Below, piece by piece: positions 45,209 through 57,412 of a stretch of DNA of 64,000 nucleotides (positions within the stretch are counted from its first letter, which is position 1; every line of letters starts with the position of its first letter). The notes below the pieces were generated by a model. It did no database searches and had not been told where the DNA came from. It saw nothing but the letters and a program-made list of their open reading frames with translations. Both the position numbers and the translations under genes were made by a program. This DNA comes from Rhodopseudomonas sp. Lineage in GTDB: Bacteria; Pseudomonadota; Alphaproteobacteria; Rhizobiales; Xanthobacteraceae. The stretch lies in contig NZ_JACABA010000001.1 in the NCBI RefSeq assembly GCF_013377015.1, positions 1,283,912-1,347,911 of the forward strand, written 5' to 3'.

Positions 45209-46963
45209 CTAGTTTCCCACTGCCGCCGCGCCGCGGGTGCGCGGATCGGGCGCGCCGAGCAGGCTGTCCGGCATCACCACGATCGAATTCGCCGAGGTCT
45301 GGCCCATTGGTGCGACCACCTTGTGCCCCATCGCCTGCAGCGCCGCGACCGTCTCGGCACTGAACCCCTGCTCAATCCGCACTTCGTCCGGCAGCCATTG
45401 ATGATGCAGCCGCGGCGCCGCTACCGCCGCGGCGATGTCCATCTGGTAGTCGAGCACGTTGACGACCACCTGCAGTACAGTGGAAATGATCCGGCTACCG
45501 CCCGGCGAGCCGGTCACCAGCACGACGCGGCCGTCCTTCAGCACGATGGTCGGCGCCATCGACGACAGCGGCCGCTTGCCCGGCCCCGGCAGATTGGCCT
45601 CGAAGCCGACCAGGCCGAACGCGTTGGCGGCGCCCGGCGCCGCGGTGAAATCGTCGAGCTCGTTGTTGAGCAGCACGCCGGTGCCGTCGGCGACCAGGCC
45701 GACTCCATAGGAAAAATTCAGCGTATAGGTGTTGCTGACGGCGTTACCTTCGGCGTCGACCACCGAAAAATGCGTGGTGTTCTGGCCCTCGCGTGGCGGC
45801 AGCGCCGGCAGCGCTTCGGTCCATGGCGTCGCGCGGTTGGGATCGATCCCGGCGCGCTGCTTGGCGGCGTAGTCCTTCGACAACAATGCAGTCAGCGGCG
45901 CAGCGACGAAGGCCGGATCGCCGAGGTAGCGCGCGCGGTCGGCATAGCCGCGCTTCATCGCCTCGATCAACAGATGCAGCGAGGCGGCCGAACCCTGCGG
46001 GTTGTCGCGCAGCGCAAAGCCTTCGAGAATGTTCAGCGTCTCGATCAGAACGGTGCCGCCGGACGATGGCAGCGGCATCGCCACGATGTCGTAGCCGCGA
46101 TAGAGACCATGCACGGGCGCGCGAACGATCGGCTGATAGGCTTTCAGATCGTCGACCGTCACGATCCCGCCGGCCGAGCGAATGCCGTCCGCCAGTTTGC
46201 GCGCGACGTCGCCCTGATAGAATCCGCGCGGCCCCTGTGCGGCGATTGCCGACAGCGTCGCGGCGAGATCGGCCTGCACCAGCGCGTCACCACCTTGCAG
46301 CGAACTGCCGTCGGCGCGTGAGAAGATTTTCAGCGATGACGGCCAGCGCGCCAGCCGCTTGTGCCATTGCGGCATTGTGTCGGCATTGTCGTCGGCGACA
46401 ATAAAGCCGTCGCGTGCCAGCGCGATGGCCGGCTGCAAGATCTCCGCCAGCGAAAATTTCCCGGAGCCGTATTTTTCCAACGCCAGCGCCAGACCCGCGA
46501 TGGTGCCGGGCACGCCGATGCCGAGCGCGGAGTCGCGCGATCGGGCGTTGTCGGGCTTGCCGTCGGGCCCGAGAAACATGTCGCGCGTCGCCGCCATCGG
46601 CGCGGTCTCGCGATAGTCGATCGCCACGTCCTCGCCGCGCGCGGCGGCGTGAATCATCATGAAGCCACCGCCACCGAGATTGCCCGCGCGCGGATAAGTG
46701 ACGGCCATCGCAAAGCCCGTCGCGACTGCCGCATCGACCGCGTTGCCGCCGCGCGCGAGGATATCGGCCCCGACTCGCGCCGCGAGCTTCTCCTGCGCCA
46801 CCACTATGCCGTGCCGCGCGGCCACTGCCGGCGCCGCGACTATCCGCGCGTCGGCGCCGCCACGGATGTCCTGCGCACCGACAATGCCGATTGCCGCGAC
46901 CAGCACCGATGCGGCGAGCAGCGCCGTCACCGCTTTGCGACGTAAAAGCGTCATAACGACCAT
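45209..46963 (-). CDS. ggt: Gamma-glutamyltransferase
   Basis: NTTHFSVVDAEGNAVSNTYTLNFSYGVGLVADGTGVLLNNELDDF; N-terminal signal; ATG at 46963 preferred. Confidence 0.95.
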   Translation of the reverse strand: MVVMTLLRRKAVTALLAASVLVAAIGIVGAQDIRGGADARIVAAPAVAARHGIVVAQEKLAARVGADILARGGNAVDAAVATGFAMAVTYPRAGNLGGGGFMMIHAAARGEDVAIDYRETAPMAATRDMFLGPDGKPDNARSRDSALGIGVPGTIAGLALALEKYGSGKFSLAEILQPAIALARDGFIVADDNADTMPQWHKRLARWPSSLKIFSRADGSSLQGGDALVQADLAATLSAIAAQGPRGFYQGDVARKLADGIRSAGGIVTVDDLKAYQPIVRAPVHGLYRGYDIVAMPLPSSGGTVLIETLNILEGFALRDNPQGSAASLHLLIEAMKRGYADRARYLGDPAFVAAPLTALLSKDYAAKQRAGIDPNRATPWTEALPALPPREGQNTTHFSVVDAEGNAVSNTYTLNFSYGVGLVADGTGVLLNNELDDFTAAPGAANAFGLVGFEANLPGPGKRPLSSMAPTIVLKDGRVVLVTGSPGGSRIISTVLQVVVNVLDYQMDIAAAVAAPRLHHQWLPDEVRIEQGFSAETVAALQAMGHKVVAPMGQTSANSIVVMPDSLLGAPDPRTRGAAAVGN

Positions 46964-47068
46964 CGAGATTCCCGGCAGTTGTCGCGGCATGCAGACTGCT
47001 TCGCCCGCCGGGATGCTATATGGCTTTCGATGCGATAGGCAAAACGCCTGCGGGCGAGGAACGAGAAC

Positions 47069-48484
47069 ATGGGGTCAACGATCGCGGCCGACACAAATCG
47101 CGCCGCCATACCGACCACCTATCCGCCGCGCCGCGCCGTGGTCGGCTGGATCCTGTTCGACTGGGCGGCGCAGCCGTATTTCACGCTGATCACGACCTTC
47201 ATCTTCGCGCCGTATTTCGTCACCCACGTCGCGCCGGACCCGGCCACCGGACAATCGATCTGGGGTTTCGCCACAGCGGCTAGCGGAATTGTGATCGCAT
47301 TGGCGTCGCCGGTGCTCGGCGCCATTGCCGACGCCAGCGGCCGGCGCAAGCCATGGATCGCCGCATTCGGCCTGATGCTGGTGATCGGCTCCTGCCTGAT
47401 GTGGTTCGGCAAGCCAGGCGACACCGGCGCGATCCTGCCGCTGCTGATCGCCTTCGGCATCGCCACCATCGGCGTCGAATTCGCCACCGTGTTCAACAAC
47501 GCGATGATGCCGCATCTGGTGCCGCCGGACAAAATCGGCAGGCTCTCCGGCACCGGCTGGGCCACCGGCTACGTAGGCGGGATTCTGAGTCTCGTTCTGG
47601 TGCTTGGCTTTCTTGCCGCCAGTCCCGAGACCGGTCGTACGCTGTTCGGTCTCAAACCGCTGTTCGGGCTCGATCCGATGTCGCATCAGGGCGACCGCAT
47701 CACCGGGCCGCTGACCGCGATCTGGTTCGTGATCTTCGTGTTGCCGATGTTCGTGTTTACCCCGGATTTCCCGGCCAAGCTTGCGGCCGGCGCTGCGGTG
47801 CGCGAGGGGGTGCGCGAATTGCGCGAGACGCTGCGGGAACTGCCGCGACATCGCTCAATGGCGGCGTTCCTGCTCGCCAACATGATCTACACCGACGGGC
47901 TGGTGTCGCTGTTCGCGTTCGGCGGCATTTATGCTGCCGGAACTTTCGGCTGGCAGACCATCCAGATCGGCAGCTTCGGTATCCTGCTGGCGATCGCCGC
48001 CACTTTCGGCGCATGGCTCGGCGGCAAGCTCGACGATGCGCTCGGGCCGAAGCGGGTGATCGCGGGAAGCATGCTGCTGCTGTTGGTCTCGATCATCGGC
48101 ATCCTGCTGGTCGATCCCGGCCACATCCTGTTCATCGCGGTGCCCCCACCACGGCCGGGCGGCGCGTTGTTCGCCTCTCCCGCCGAGCGTGCCTATCTGC
48201 TGCTGGGATGTTTGATCGGCATCGCCGGCGGTCCGCTGCAGGCGGCATCGCGCACACTGCTGATCCACATGGCGCCGAAGGATCGTATCGCGCAGTATTT
48301 CGGGCTGTTCGCGTTGACCGGCAAGGTCACGTCGTTCATCGGGCCGCTGCTGATCGGCGTGATCACCGCGATCACCGCGAGCCAGAAGGCCGGCATGGCA
48401 GTGCTGGTGCTGTGGGGCATCGGCGGGCTCGTGTTGCTGGGGAGGGTGCGAGATCCCCAGGTTGAATCGATGACCCCAACCTGA
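47069..48484 (+). CDS. MFS transporter, UMF1-like
   Basis: VGWILFDWAAQPYFTLITTFIFAPYFV; multi-pass; GPLQAASRTLLIHMAPKDRIAQYFGLFALTGKVTSFIGPL. Confidence 0.9.
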   Translation: MGSTIAADTNRAAIPTTYPPRRAVVGWILFDWAAQPYFTLITTFIFAPYFVTHVAPDPATGQSIWGFATAASGIVIALASPVLGAIADASGRRKPWIAAFGLMLVIGSCLMWFGKPGDTGAILPLLIAFGIATIGVEFATVFNNAMMPHLVPPDKIGRLSGTGWATGYVGGILSLVLVLGFLAASPETGRTLFGLKPLFGLDPMSHQGDRITGPLTAIWFVIFVLPMFVFTPDFPAKLAAGAAVREGVRELRETLRELPRHRSMAAFLLANMIYTDGLVSLFAFGGIYAAGTFGWQTIQIGSFGILLAIAATFGAWLGGKLDDALGPKRVIAGSMLLLLVSIIGILLVDPGHILFIAVPPPRPGGALFASPAERAYLLLGCLIGIAGGPLQAASRTLLIHMAPKDRIAQYFGLFALTGKVTSFIGPLLIGVITAITASQKAGMAVLVLWGIGGLVLLGRVRDPQVESMTPT

Positions 48485-48545
48485 TGGGTCGCCCCGCCGC
48501 GGGCAACTGTTCCGGACAATGTGACTTTGCGCACAGTCGATGAAA

Positions 48546-48577
48546 TCCCCTGCTGCCTATAACGCGGCATCAGGGGG
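48546..48577 (+). promoter_or_regulatory. 5' leader hairpin overlapping the Shine-Dalgarno of the next ORF
   Basis: CCCCTGCTGCC (48547-48557), loop TATAACGC, GGCATCAGGGG (48566-48576), one mismatch; GGGGG is 5-10 nt before ATG 48583. Confidence 0.6.
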
Positions 48578-48582
48578 CTCAC

Positions 48583-48819
48583 ATGATGCTGACATTGGTC
48601 TTGGTTCTCGGCCTGCCGCTCGCGGCCTATTTCTATTTTCGCTATCGGCGCGACATGATCAGCGGGATCGGCCCGGTCGCGCACAGGTGTTCACGCTGCC
48701 ACGAGGAGCTGCCGCGCTTCCGGATGCCGAAATCCATCAAGCAGGCACTGCTCGGCGGGTGGACCTGCAAGCGATGCGGATCAACGATTGACCGGCACGG
48801 ATTGGTCAACGAGAGCTGA
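48583..48819 (+). CDS. Small membrane-anchored zinc-ribbon-like hypothetical protein
   Basis: N-terminal hydrophobic helix [17 protein letters not shown]; two CxxC pairs (CSRC, CKRC). Confidence 0.7.
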   Translation: MMLTLVLVLGLPLAAYFYFRYRRDMISGIGPVAHRCSRCHEELPRFRMPKSIKQALLGGWTCKRCGSTIDRHGLVNES

Positions 48820-50412
48820 TCAGTGCCGGAAATGCCGGGCGCCGGTGAACACCATGGCGATGCCGGCGTCGTCGGCAGCCTTGATCACCTCGTCGTCGCG
48901 CACCGAACCACCGGGCTGGATCACCGCGGTGGCGCCGGCCTCGATGCAGGCCAGCATGCCGTCGGCGAACGGAAAGAACGCATCCGACGCCACCACCGAA
49001 CCCTTGGTCATCGGCACCGCCAGCTTCAGTTCGGCCGCCGCATCCTGCGCCTTGCGCGCCGCGATCCGCGCCGAATCGACCCTGCTCATCTGCCCCGCGC
49101 CGATGCCGACGGTGGCGAGATCCTTGGCGTAGATGATGGTGTTGGATTTCACGTGCTTGGCGACGCGGAACGCGAATTTCAGATCGCGCAGCTCGGCCTC
49201 GGTCGGCTGCCGCCGGGTGACGACCTTCAGCGCCATGTCGTCGACCACGGCATTGTCGCGGCCCTGCACCAGCAAGCCGCCGGCGACGGTCTTGTAGGTC
49301 AGGCCCGCCGCGCGCGGGTCCGGCAGGCTCCCGGCCAGCAACAGCCGCAGATTTTTCTTTGCGGCCACGATGGCGATCGCCTCCTCGGTCGCGTCGGGCG
49401 CGATGATGACTTCGGTGAAGATCTCGGTGATGGCACGCGCGGCCTCGGCGTCGAGCGTCTTGTTCAGCGCCACGATCCCGCCGAATGCGGAGGTCGAGTC
49501 GCAGGCCAGCGCCTTGCGGTAGGCGTCGAGCAGGCTAGCGCCCTCGGCGACACCGCAGGGATTGGCATGCTTGACGATGACGCAGGCCGCGGTGCGCGCG
49601 GCGTCGAATTCGCCGATGCATTCATAAGCCGCGTCGGTGTCGTTGATGTTGTTGTAAGATAATTCCTTGCCCTGCACCTGCCGCGCGGTGGCGACGCCGG
49701 GGCGCTTCTCGGGCGTGCGATAGAACGCCGCGCTCTGATGCGGGTTCTCGCCGTAGCGCAGGCTCTGGATCAGCCGGCCGCCGATGGCGCGGAAATCCGG
49801 CGCTTCGGTCTTCAGCTGCAGCGCGAACCAGTTCGAGATCGCCGCGTCATAAGCCGCGGTGCGGGCATAGGCCTTGGCGGCCAGCCGCTTGCGCAACGTC
49901 AGCGTGGTTGCGCCAGCGTTGGCGGCGAGTTCGTCGAGCACGGCGGAATAGTCCGACGCCTCGACCACCACCGCGACGTCGTCATGGTTCTTCGCCGCGG
50001 CCCGGATCATCGCGGGCCCGCCGATGTCGATGTTCTCGACGCAATCCTCGTAGCCGGCGCCCTTGTCGACGGTTTCCTCGAACGGATAGAGATTGACCAC
50101 CAGCAGATCTATCGGCGCGATGCCGTGATCCTTCATCGCTTTCGCATGTTCGGCGTTGCCGCGGATCGCCAGCAAGCCACCATGCACCTTCGGGTGCAGG
50201 GTCTTGACCCGCCCATCCATCATTTCCGGGAAACCGGTGAGATCGGAGACGTCCTTGACCGCGAGCCCGGCCGCCGCGATCGCCTTGGCGGTGCCGCCGG
50301 TCGAGACCAGCTCGACGCCGTGGCCGACCAGCGCGCGGGCGAAGTCGATCAGGCCCGATTTATCGGAAACGGACAATAGAGCGCGGGTCACGCGGCGCGG
50401 ATGATCGGTCAT
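48820..50412 (-). CDS. purH: Bifunctional AICAR formyltransferase/IMP cyclohydrolase
   Basis: [48 protein letters not shown] at 50412. Confidence 0.97.
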   Translation of the reverse strand: MTDHPRRVTRALLSVSDKSGLIDFARALVGHGVELVSTGGTAKAIAAAGLAVKDVSDLTGFPEMMDGRVKTLHPKVHGGLLAIRGNAEHAKAMKDHGIAPIDLLVVNLYPFEETVDKGAGYEDCVENIDIGGPAMIRAAAKNHDDVAVVVEASDYSAVLDELAANAGATTLTLRKRLAAKAYARTAAYDAAISNWFALQLKTEAPDFRAIGGRLIQSLRYGENPHQSAAFYRTPEKRPGVATARQVQGKELSYNNINDTDAAYECIGEFDAARTAACVIVKHANPCGVAEGASLLDAYRKALACDSTSAFGGIVALNKTLDAEAARAITEIFTEVIIAPDATEEAIAIVAAKKNLRLLLAGSLPDPRAAGLTYKTVAGGLLVQGRDNAVVDDMALKVVTRRQPTEAELRDLKFAFRVAKHVKSNTIIYAKDLATVGIGAGQMSRVDSARIAARKAQDAAAELKLAVPMTKGSVVASDAFFPFADGMLACIEAGATAVIQPGGSVRDDEVIKAADDAGIAMVFTGARHFRH

Positions 50413-50509
50413 GGAGGGTCGGTCCTTCGGTAGAAGGACGCCGCCGTAGCACGGTTTGTCGGGACATGAAACCGGGCCGATCGGCGGTCCCGGCCTGGCC
50501 ACAGCCAGC

Positions 50510-52309
50510 CTACAGCGGCAATTCCGGTTCGCGGCGGGCGTTGCGGCGGGCAGTGGTCGCGGAGGCCGAGGCGCTGGAGCGGACGAAGCTCCAGCGGACG
50601 CTGGAGGCCTGCGTCGCATTCTGCCGGATCACGATCTGGGCGGTGCGGCGCGGACCGTCGTTTCCGGCCAGGAACACGCTGTCCTCGAGATCGACCTTGT
50701 CGTCGAGCGCCTCGAAGGTCCAGACGTCGCGGTTCGGCAGCACCAACATGACGCCGCGGGCATCGCTGAGCCGGCTGGCCTTGACCGAAGGGTGCAGATG
50801 AAACCGCACCGCATAGTCGGTGTTCGCGCCCTTGATCTTGGCGCCGGGCGCCGGCGACAGCGTGTCCTCACCGTCCAGCCTGCTGCCGTCATGCGCCACC
50901 ATCAGCACCCGGTGATGCACCACGCCGAAACGGTCGAGATAGCCGTCATGCGAGGTCGTCAGCAGCACGCCGTTGGTCACGATTTCGCGGAAATTCTCCA
51001 CATTGACCGGGCCGCTGACCACCGGCGCGCCCTGCAGGAACCGCTTCATCGCCGAGCGTTCGACGAACTGGCACGACGAGGTGTCGTGATAGGTGACGGT
51101 CGAGTGCGCCGCCGTGCCGCGCGCGAACACCCGCCAGTTGTCGCGGCCGGTCGTCGGCATGCCGCAATTGACCACGATCCGGCTGAGGCCCGAGGACAGT
51201 TCGAACGACAGGCAGCCGGCATGGGCGTCGTGGCTGAGATTCGGCGGCGGCGGCGCGCCGGTATCGACGATCACCATCATGTTGCCGGCGTCGATGCGCT
51301 GGTAACCGGTGTGCGGCATGCTCGACATCGGACTGCCATGGGTGTCGTCATAGGCCAGCAGCGTCGCCAGCAGGTCGGACGGTGCGCTGCTCATGCCGTT
51401 GAACAGCGCGAAACTGCCGTCGCCGTGGCGGAAGAACCGCAGCATCGGCATCATCCGGTCGATCGCATTGAGCAACGCCGGCGGCGGCGCGATATTGCGC
51501 GCCGCAAAGGTCTGCCGCAGCGGCAACAGGTCGATCATCAATTCGATCAGCGCGCCGGGATTGCGCGAGATGTGGCCGCCGTCCGGCAGGATCTGGCGCG
51601 CCAACTCGTCCGACAACTTGCGGGTCGCGGTGCGGATATGGCGGGCCTGGTTGGCGAGGCAGAGCGAGGCGTAGCACAGCGCGATCAGCACCTGCAGCCG
51701 CGGCACGCCGTCCGGAATGTCCAGCATGGTGTAGCGCAGATAGCGAATCTCGCGGGTCAGCCCGCGCAGATAGCGGCGATAGAACTTGCCGTCGGTATCG
51801 CTGAGCACCAGGGGCGCCTGCGACAACAGCGAGATTACCCGGCGCGCCAGCACGTCCGGGCGCCGGCCGACCGGCCGATTCCGCGCCTGGTTGGAAATCC
51901 AGTCATCGACCAGCGAGCGGGCATTGGCGCGGGTGATCGCAGTATCAGCCGCACGCAGATGCCGCAGCCAGCCGAACCCGAGCAGCGATATTTCCCAATC
52001 CTCCGACGGCGGCTCGAGATCGAAGATCGAGCGGCCATGGCAGGTCACGATCTTGCCGGCGAACACGAAGCGGCCGGCATAGATTTCGGCGGCGCGGGTG
52101 GCATCGGCGGTGCGCAGATCGTGCGGCGCGATGATCAGCCGGTCGGTGCGGCCCGGCCACAACCGAGACAGCGACACCGAACTGCTCGACGCGCGCGCCA
52201 TCACGTTCCGCGCGAAGCGGCCCATGACGAGCGACGAGATGCGTCTGCGATAAGCGACCGACACGCGCGCTAGTGCCCCGGATCCAAAGTTCGCGTCACG
52301 TTGCGGCAC
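50510..52309 (-). CDS. Heparinase II/III family protein
   Basis: [27 protein letters not shown]-terminal heparinase-like region; start uncertain (GTG 52309 or ATG 52225). Confidence 0.85.
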   Translation of the reverse strand: MPQRDANFGSGALARVSVAYRRRISSLVMGRFARNVMARASSSSVSLSRLWPGRTDRLIIAPHDLRTADATRAAEIYAGRFVFAGKIVTCHGRSIFDLEPPSEDWEISLLGFGWLRHLRAADTAITRANARSLVDDWISNQARNRPVGRRPDVLARRVISLLSQAPLVLSDTDGKFYRRYLRGLTREIRYLRYTMLDIPDGVPRLQVLIALCYASLCLANQARHIRTATRKLSDELARQILPDGGHISRNPGALIELMIDLLPLRQTFAARNIAPPPALLNAIDRMMPMLRFFRHGDGSFALFNGMSSAPSDLLATLLAYDDTHGSPMSSMPHTGYQRIDAGNMMVIVDTGAPPPPNLSHDAHAGCLSFELSSGLSRIVVNCGMPTTGRDNWRVFARGTAAHSTVTYHDTSSCQFVERSAMKRFLQGAPVVSGPVNVENFREIVTNGVLLTTSHDGYLDRFGVVHHRVLMVAHDGSRLDGEDTLSPAPGAKIKGANTDYAVRFHLHPSVKASRLSDARGVMLVLPNRDVWTFEALDDKVDLEDSVFLAGNDGPRRTAQIVIRQNATQASSVRWSFVRSSASASATTARRNARREPELPL

Positions 52310-52606
52310 CCTCTGTTGCGAACTTCAGATTCAAAAGGACGTTCGACACCTTCTTGACCCGGTCCGTTTCGACTCAAAAGTTCATCTGGCGTCCCCGACG
52401 ACGAAGGGACGCCTTGAATCAAAGCAAACCTCAATTTACCGAAAATTCGTTGCAATTCCTTTTAGTCCGGAAATTCGGCTGGCACACCCCGTCGATTGCG
52501 ATCCATGCAAGATCGAGAACTGGTTCCGACCGGTGTCGGACATAGGGCAGCGCGCCCCTGGCTTGAATCGCCATCGCCCCCGCCAGACCGAAGTATTTAA
52601 ATTATT

Positions 52607-53962
52607 TTACAATGACTTAACAAGCCTTGCGGCGAAAAACCCATCGAGCCCGCCGAGCCGCGGGTCAGGATGCGGCAGGTGGCACGGCAGCGTGCGCAGA
52701 TCGCCGTCGGGGGTCACGATGTCGGCGAGGCCGGCAACTTCGGCGGCGTCGATCGGGACCCGTTTGACGCCGGATTCCGCCGCCAGCAGCGCAGTGATGG
52801 CGTGTTCGCCCTCCTCCGGTTCCAGCGAGCAGGTACAATAGACCAGGGTTCCGCCCGGCTTCAGCAGCGTCACCGCCTTCCGCAGCAGCCGCTGCTGCAG
52901 CGCCGTCAACGCGCCGATATCGTCCTCGTGCTTGAGCCACGCCACATCCGGATGACGCCTGATGGTGCCGGTCGAAGAACAGGGTGCATCGACCAACACG
53001 CCGTCGAAACCGGCGTCGCTGCACTCGCCCTGCCACTCGGTGGCATCGGCGACCGCGGTCTTCACTTCGAGCGACAGCCGCGCGAGATTGTCCTGCAACC
53101 GCGCCACTCGCGCGGGCGAGCGGTCGATCGCGGTGACCTGAGCGCCGGCCTGTGCCAGCTGGGCGGTCTTGCCGCCTGGCGCGGCGCAGAGATCGGCGAT
53201 GGTCTTGCCCCGAAGTTCGCCAAACAGCCGCGCCGGCAATGCCGCCGCGGCGTCCTGCACCCACCACTGGCCGTCGCCGAAACCCGGCAGCATCTTGATC
53301 GAGCCTTGCAGCAAGGTGCGCACGGTTCCCGTCGGCAACACTTCGCCATGCAGCCGCGTCGCCCACGCCTCGGCATCCGACTTCACGGTCAGATCCAGCG
53401 ACGGCTCGTAGCTGATCGCCAGCGCGATCGCGCGTGCGGTGGTCTCGCCGTAATGCGCGATCCAGCGCGCCATCAGCCACGGCGGCACGTCGAGCGTCTG
53501 GGCTTGCACTTCGTCGATCAGCGGCTGGCCTTCGCGCGCGCAGCGGCGCAGCACCGCGTTGACGAGGCCGGCATATTTGGCGGCGCGCCGGTCTGATTGT
53601 ACCAGCCGGACCGACAGGTCGACCGCGGCATGATCGGGAACTTCCATCCACAGAATTTGCGCGGCGCCGATCAACAGTGCGCTTTGCGCCCGCGGCGCGT
53701 CGGTCGGAATGCCGCGATCGAGCAGCCGCGACAGCACATGGCCGAGCGTGCCCAGCCGCCGCAGGATGGTGGCGACCAGCCGACGCATCAAGGCGCGGTC
53801 GCGATCCGACAGCGTTTTCAGTCCTGGATGCGCGCCCGAGCCTTCAAGCTGCTCGTCCAGCGTCCGGTGCTTCTGCAGGACGCCGTCAAGAATATCGGCG
53901 GCGATCCGGCGCGCGGCGAGGCCGGGCACCTCAGTAGGCAAGGCGAATCTTGGAGCTGGCAT
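52607..53962 (-). CDS. rsmB: 16S rRNA (cytosine(967)-C(5))-methyltransferase RsmB-like
   Basis: NusB-like N terminus; DLCAAPGGKTAQLA, VDAPCSSTGTIRRHPD, TLVYCTCSLEPEE. Confidence 0.93.
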   Translation of the reverse strand: MPAPRFALPTEVPGLAARRIAADILDGVLQKHRTLDEQLEGSGAHPGLKTLSDRDRALMRRLVATILRRLGTLGHVLSRLLDRGIPTDAPRAQSALLIGAAQILWMEVPDHAAVDLSVRLVQSDRRAAKYAGLVNAVLRRCAREGQPLIDEVQAQTLDVPPWLMARWIAHYGETTARAIALAISYEPSLDLTVKSDAEAWATRLHGEVLPTGTVRTLLQGSIKMLPGFGDGQWWVQDAAAALPARLFGELRGKTIADLCAAPGGKTAQLAQAGAQVTAIDRSPARVARLQDNLARLSLEVKTAVADATEWQGECSDAGFDGVLVDAPCSSTGTIRRHPDVAWLKHEDDIGALTALQQRLLRKAVTLLKPGGTLVYCTCSLEPEEGEHAITALLAAESGVKRVPIDAAEVAGLADIVTPDGDLRTLPCHLPHPDPRLGGLDGFFAARLVKSL

Positions 53963-54148
53963 GACGTGAGAGTATCACAACTGAAAGGATGATGGTTGGC
54001 TCGCGCCATTCGTCGCGACATCGGCATTGGTGACATGCGAATATGCCAAATGTAAGAAACGCTCATTTCGCTCCATGCTCTCGTAGTCCTCGCATGCGTG
54101 CGACAAATCGAATCGGCCGTGGCCGATCTCGCGACCGGAAATTCGACG

Positions 54149-54367
54149 ATGAAGCATGATCCGCCGCCGCTCCCGACCGCTGCGCCCGAACCCGCGCGCA
54201 AGCCACTGCCTGAAGCCGCCAAGCGTGCGCTCGCCGAGGCCGAGGCGCGCCGCGCCGAAGCGGCCAAGCATACAGCCGCGCGCGAGAAGGAATTCCAGGG
54301 TCCGAAAGGGCCGGAGCCGACCCGCTATGGCGACTGGGAAACCAAGGGAATCGCCTCGGACTTCTGA
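54149..54367 (+). CDS. DUF1674 (SdhAF4-like) family protein
   Basis: C-terminal EFQGPKGPEPTRYGDWETKGIASDF is the DUF1674 signature. Confidence 0.9.
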   Translation: MKHDPPPLPTAAPEPARKPLPEAAKRALAEAEARRAEAAKHTAAREKEFQGPKGPEPTRYGDWETKGIASDF

Positions 54368-54455
54368 CGGCCACGACGGCGATCAAAATCGTCAGATACA
54401 ATCTGAAGTTGTGCATTGACTTGCGCGACACCGCGACTCAGTTTATCATAGGAAT

Positions 54456-55043
54456 ATGTACCCATATTCCAGAACAAATGCGGCACGGGCGCAGCCATGG
54501 CGCAGCCGGTTATCGGCGGCGCTGCCTTGGGTATTCGTGCTTGGGATGGCGGCAGGAACCATGCTGCCGGCACGGCATTGGCCACATTGGCCGGGCTCGT
54601 TGACCGACGCGTCGCAGCCGTCCTCGCGATCCGCCGGCAATGACAGCGACGCGGTCTGGCGCCGCGCCGGCAATCCGAGCGTGCGGCATCCAGTCGACGT
54701 TCTACGCACGATCGATGGCGATACGTTCGAGGCGCGGGTGCATCTGTGGCCCGGCCTCGACATGATCACGCGGGTGCGGTTGCGCGGCATCGACGCGCCG
54801 GAATTGAAAGCGCAATGCGCGCGGGAATTGCAGATGGCGGAAGCCGCGAGCGACGCGCTGCGCGGCCTGCTGCGGCAAGGCGAGGTGACGATCTACAATA
54901 TCGGTCCGGACAAGTATCAGGGCCGCGTCGTCGCCGACGCCGCCACCCGGCAGACCCCGAACGTCTCCGCCGCGCTGCTCAGCGGCGGCTTCGCCCGCGC
55001 CTATGACGGCGGCCACCGCAACGGTTGGTGCACGGTACGGTAA
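54456..55043 (+). CDS. Thermonuclease (SNase-like) family protein, membrane-anchored or secreted
   Basis: VLRTIDGDTFEARVHLWPGLDMITRVRLRGIDAPELKAQCARE. Confidence 0.9.
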   Translation: MYPYSRTNAARAQPWRSRLSAALPWVFVLGMAAGTMLPARHWPHWPGSLTDASQPSSRSAGNDSDAVWRRAGNPSVRHPVDVLRTIDGDTFEARVHLWPGLDMITRVRLRGIDAPELKAQCARELQMAEAASDALRGLLRQGEVTIYNIGPDKYQGRVVADAATRQTPNVSAALLSGGFARAYDGGHRNGWCTVR

Positions 55044-55083
55044 GCGCGCGTCGGCCGTGGCTTGCGCAGCCGCACCCGCAGGC

Positions 55084-56469
<1,386 letters not shown>

Positions 56470-56525
56470 TCAAACTTCGTGCCGACGGGCACGCGTTTAA
56501 TCATGTCCGGCATCATCAATTTCGC

Positions 56526-57305
56526 TCACGTCGCCGGCGCTGGTCCAACATCGCGGCCGCGCCACTTCTTCAGCCGCAGCCGGTACAGCGGCCAGGCGAA
56601 CCGGGTCAGCGCCGCGTCGACCCGCGCATCGGTCAGCCGCGTCCGCGACCAGCGATAGATCAGCCCGTGCAGCAGCCAAATCACCAGGAAGGTGACCAGG
56701 CCGGCGATCGCCACGTCGGTGAAGAAATGCCCGCCGAACGCCATCCGCAGCCCCGAGGTGACGACGCCGAACAATGTGGCGGCGGCGTAGGCGGCGGGCC
56801 GCCACGGCGGCGGCGCCAGCGCCGCCGGCGCATAGGTCCAGAACGCGGTGGCGCCCTCGCCGGAGAAGAACGAACAGTTCTTCGGGCACGAGCCGCGCGG
56901 GTCCCACCACGGCACGAACTGGTTGGCGCCGGAGAACTCGGTGACGAAGATCGGTCGCGGCCGGCCCCAATGGCTCTTGAAGGTGAGGTTGGTGAGGATG
57001 CCGGCGGCGAGCGTGATGCTGATCAGCAGGAACGCCACGGTCCGTCCGGCGACCAGCAGTGGCTTGTCGGGTCGCGCCAGCTTCACGATCAGCGCGACGA
57101 TCGACGGCGCGGCGAAGCCCCAGGCGATCCACATCGCGGCTTCGCGGGCGAAATTGGCCGCGGTCACCGCCCTGAGCGGAAAGGTTCTGGTGGCAGGGTC
57201 GTAGAACAGCCCGGCCAGCCAGAGGTCGAGCCCGGGAAACAGCCCGAACAACAGCCCGACCACGGCGAACAGCCCGAGCGCTATGAAAAGTCCGGTCCGG
57301 TTCAT
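56526..57305 (-). CDS. PAP2-type phosphatase
   Basis: KSHWGRPRP, FFSGEGATAF, GLRMAFGGHFFTDV motifs; multi-pass. Confidence 0.9.
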   Translation of the reverse strand: MNRTGLFIALGLFAVVGLLFGLFPGLDLWLAGLFYDPATRTFPLRAVTAANFAREAAMWIAWGFAAPSIVALIVKLARPDKPLLVAGRTVAFLLISITLAAGILTNLTFKSHWGRPRPIFVTEFSGANQFVPWWDPRGSCPKNCSFFSGEGATAFWTYAPAALAPPPWRPAAYAAATLFGVVTSGLRMAFGGHFFTDVAIAGLVTFLVIWLLHGLIYRWSRTRLTDARVDAALTRFAWPLYRLRLKKWRGRDVGPAPAT

Positions 57306-57412
57306 GGCGGCGGTTTAGCCGAGGCCACAGCGGATGAAAAGGCTGCGCCCGGGCCAGGACGGGCGCGCCATCCCGGCGGGCCGACCCAATTCGCGACGTC
57401 GATCGCGCCTGG

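Noticed and set aside
50456-52273. 605-aa plus-strand ORF opposite the heparinase-like gene
   Set aside because: His/Arg/Gln-rich shadow frame; the minus-strand frame carries the heparinase-type sequence.
52388-52413. GGCGTCCC-N10-GGGACGCC hairpin between the heparinase-like gene and rsmB
   Set aside because: Perfect 8-bp stem but no T-run and no clear relation to a start codon; isolated hairpins of this size are expected in GC-rich intergenic DNA.
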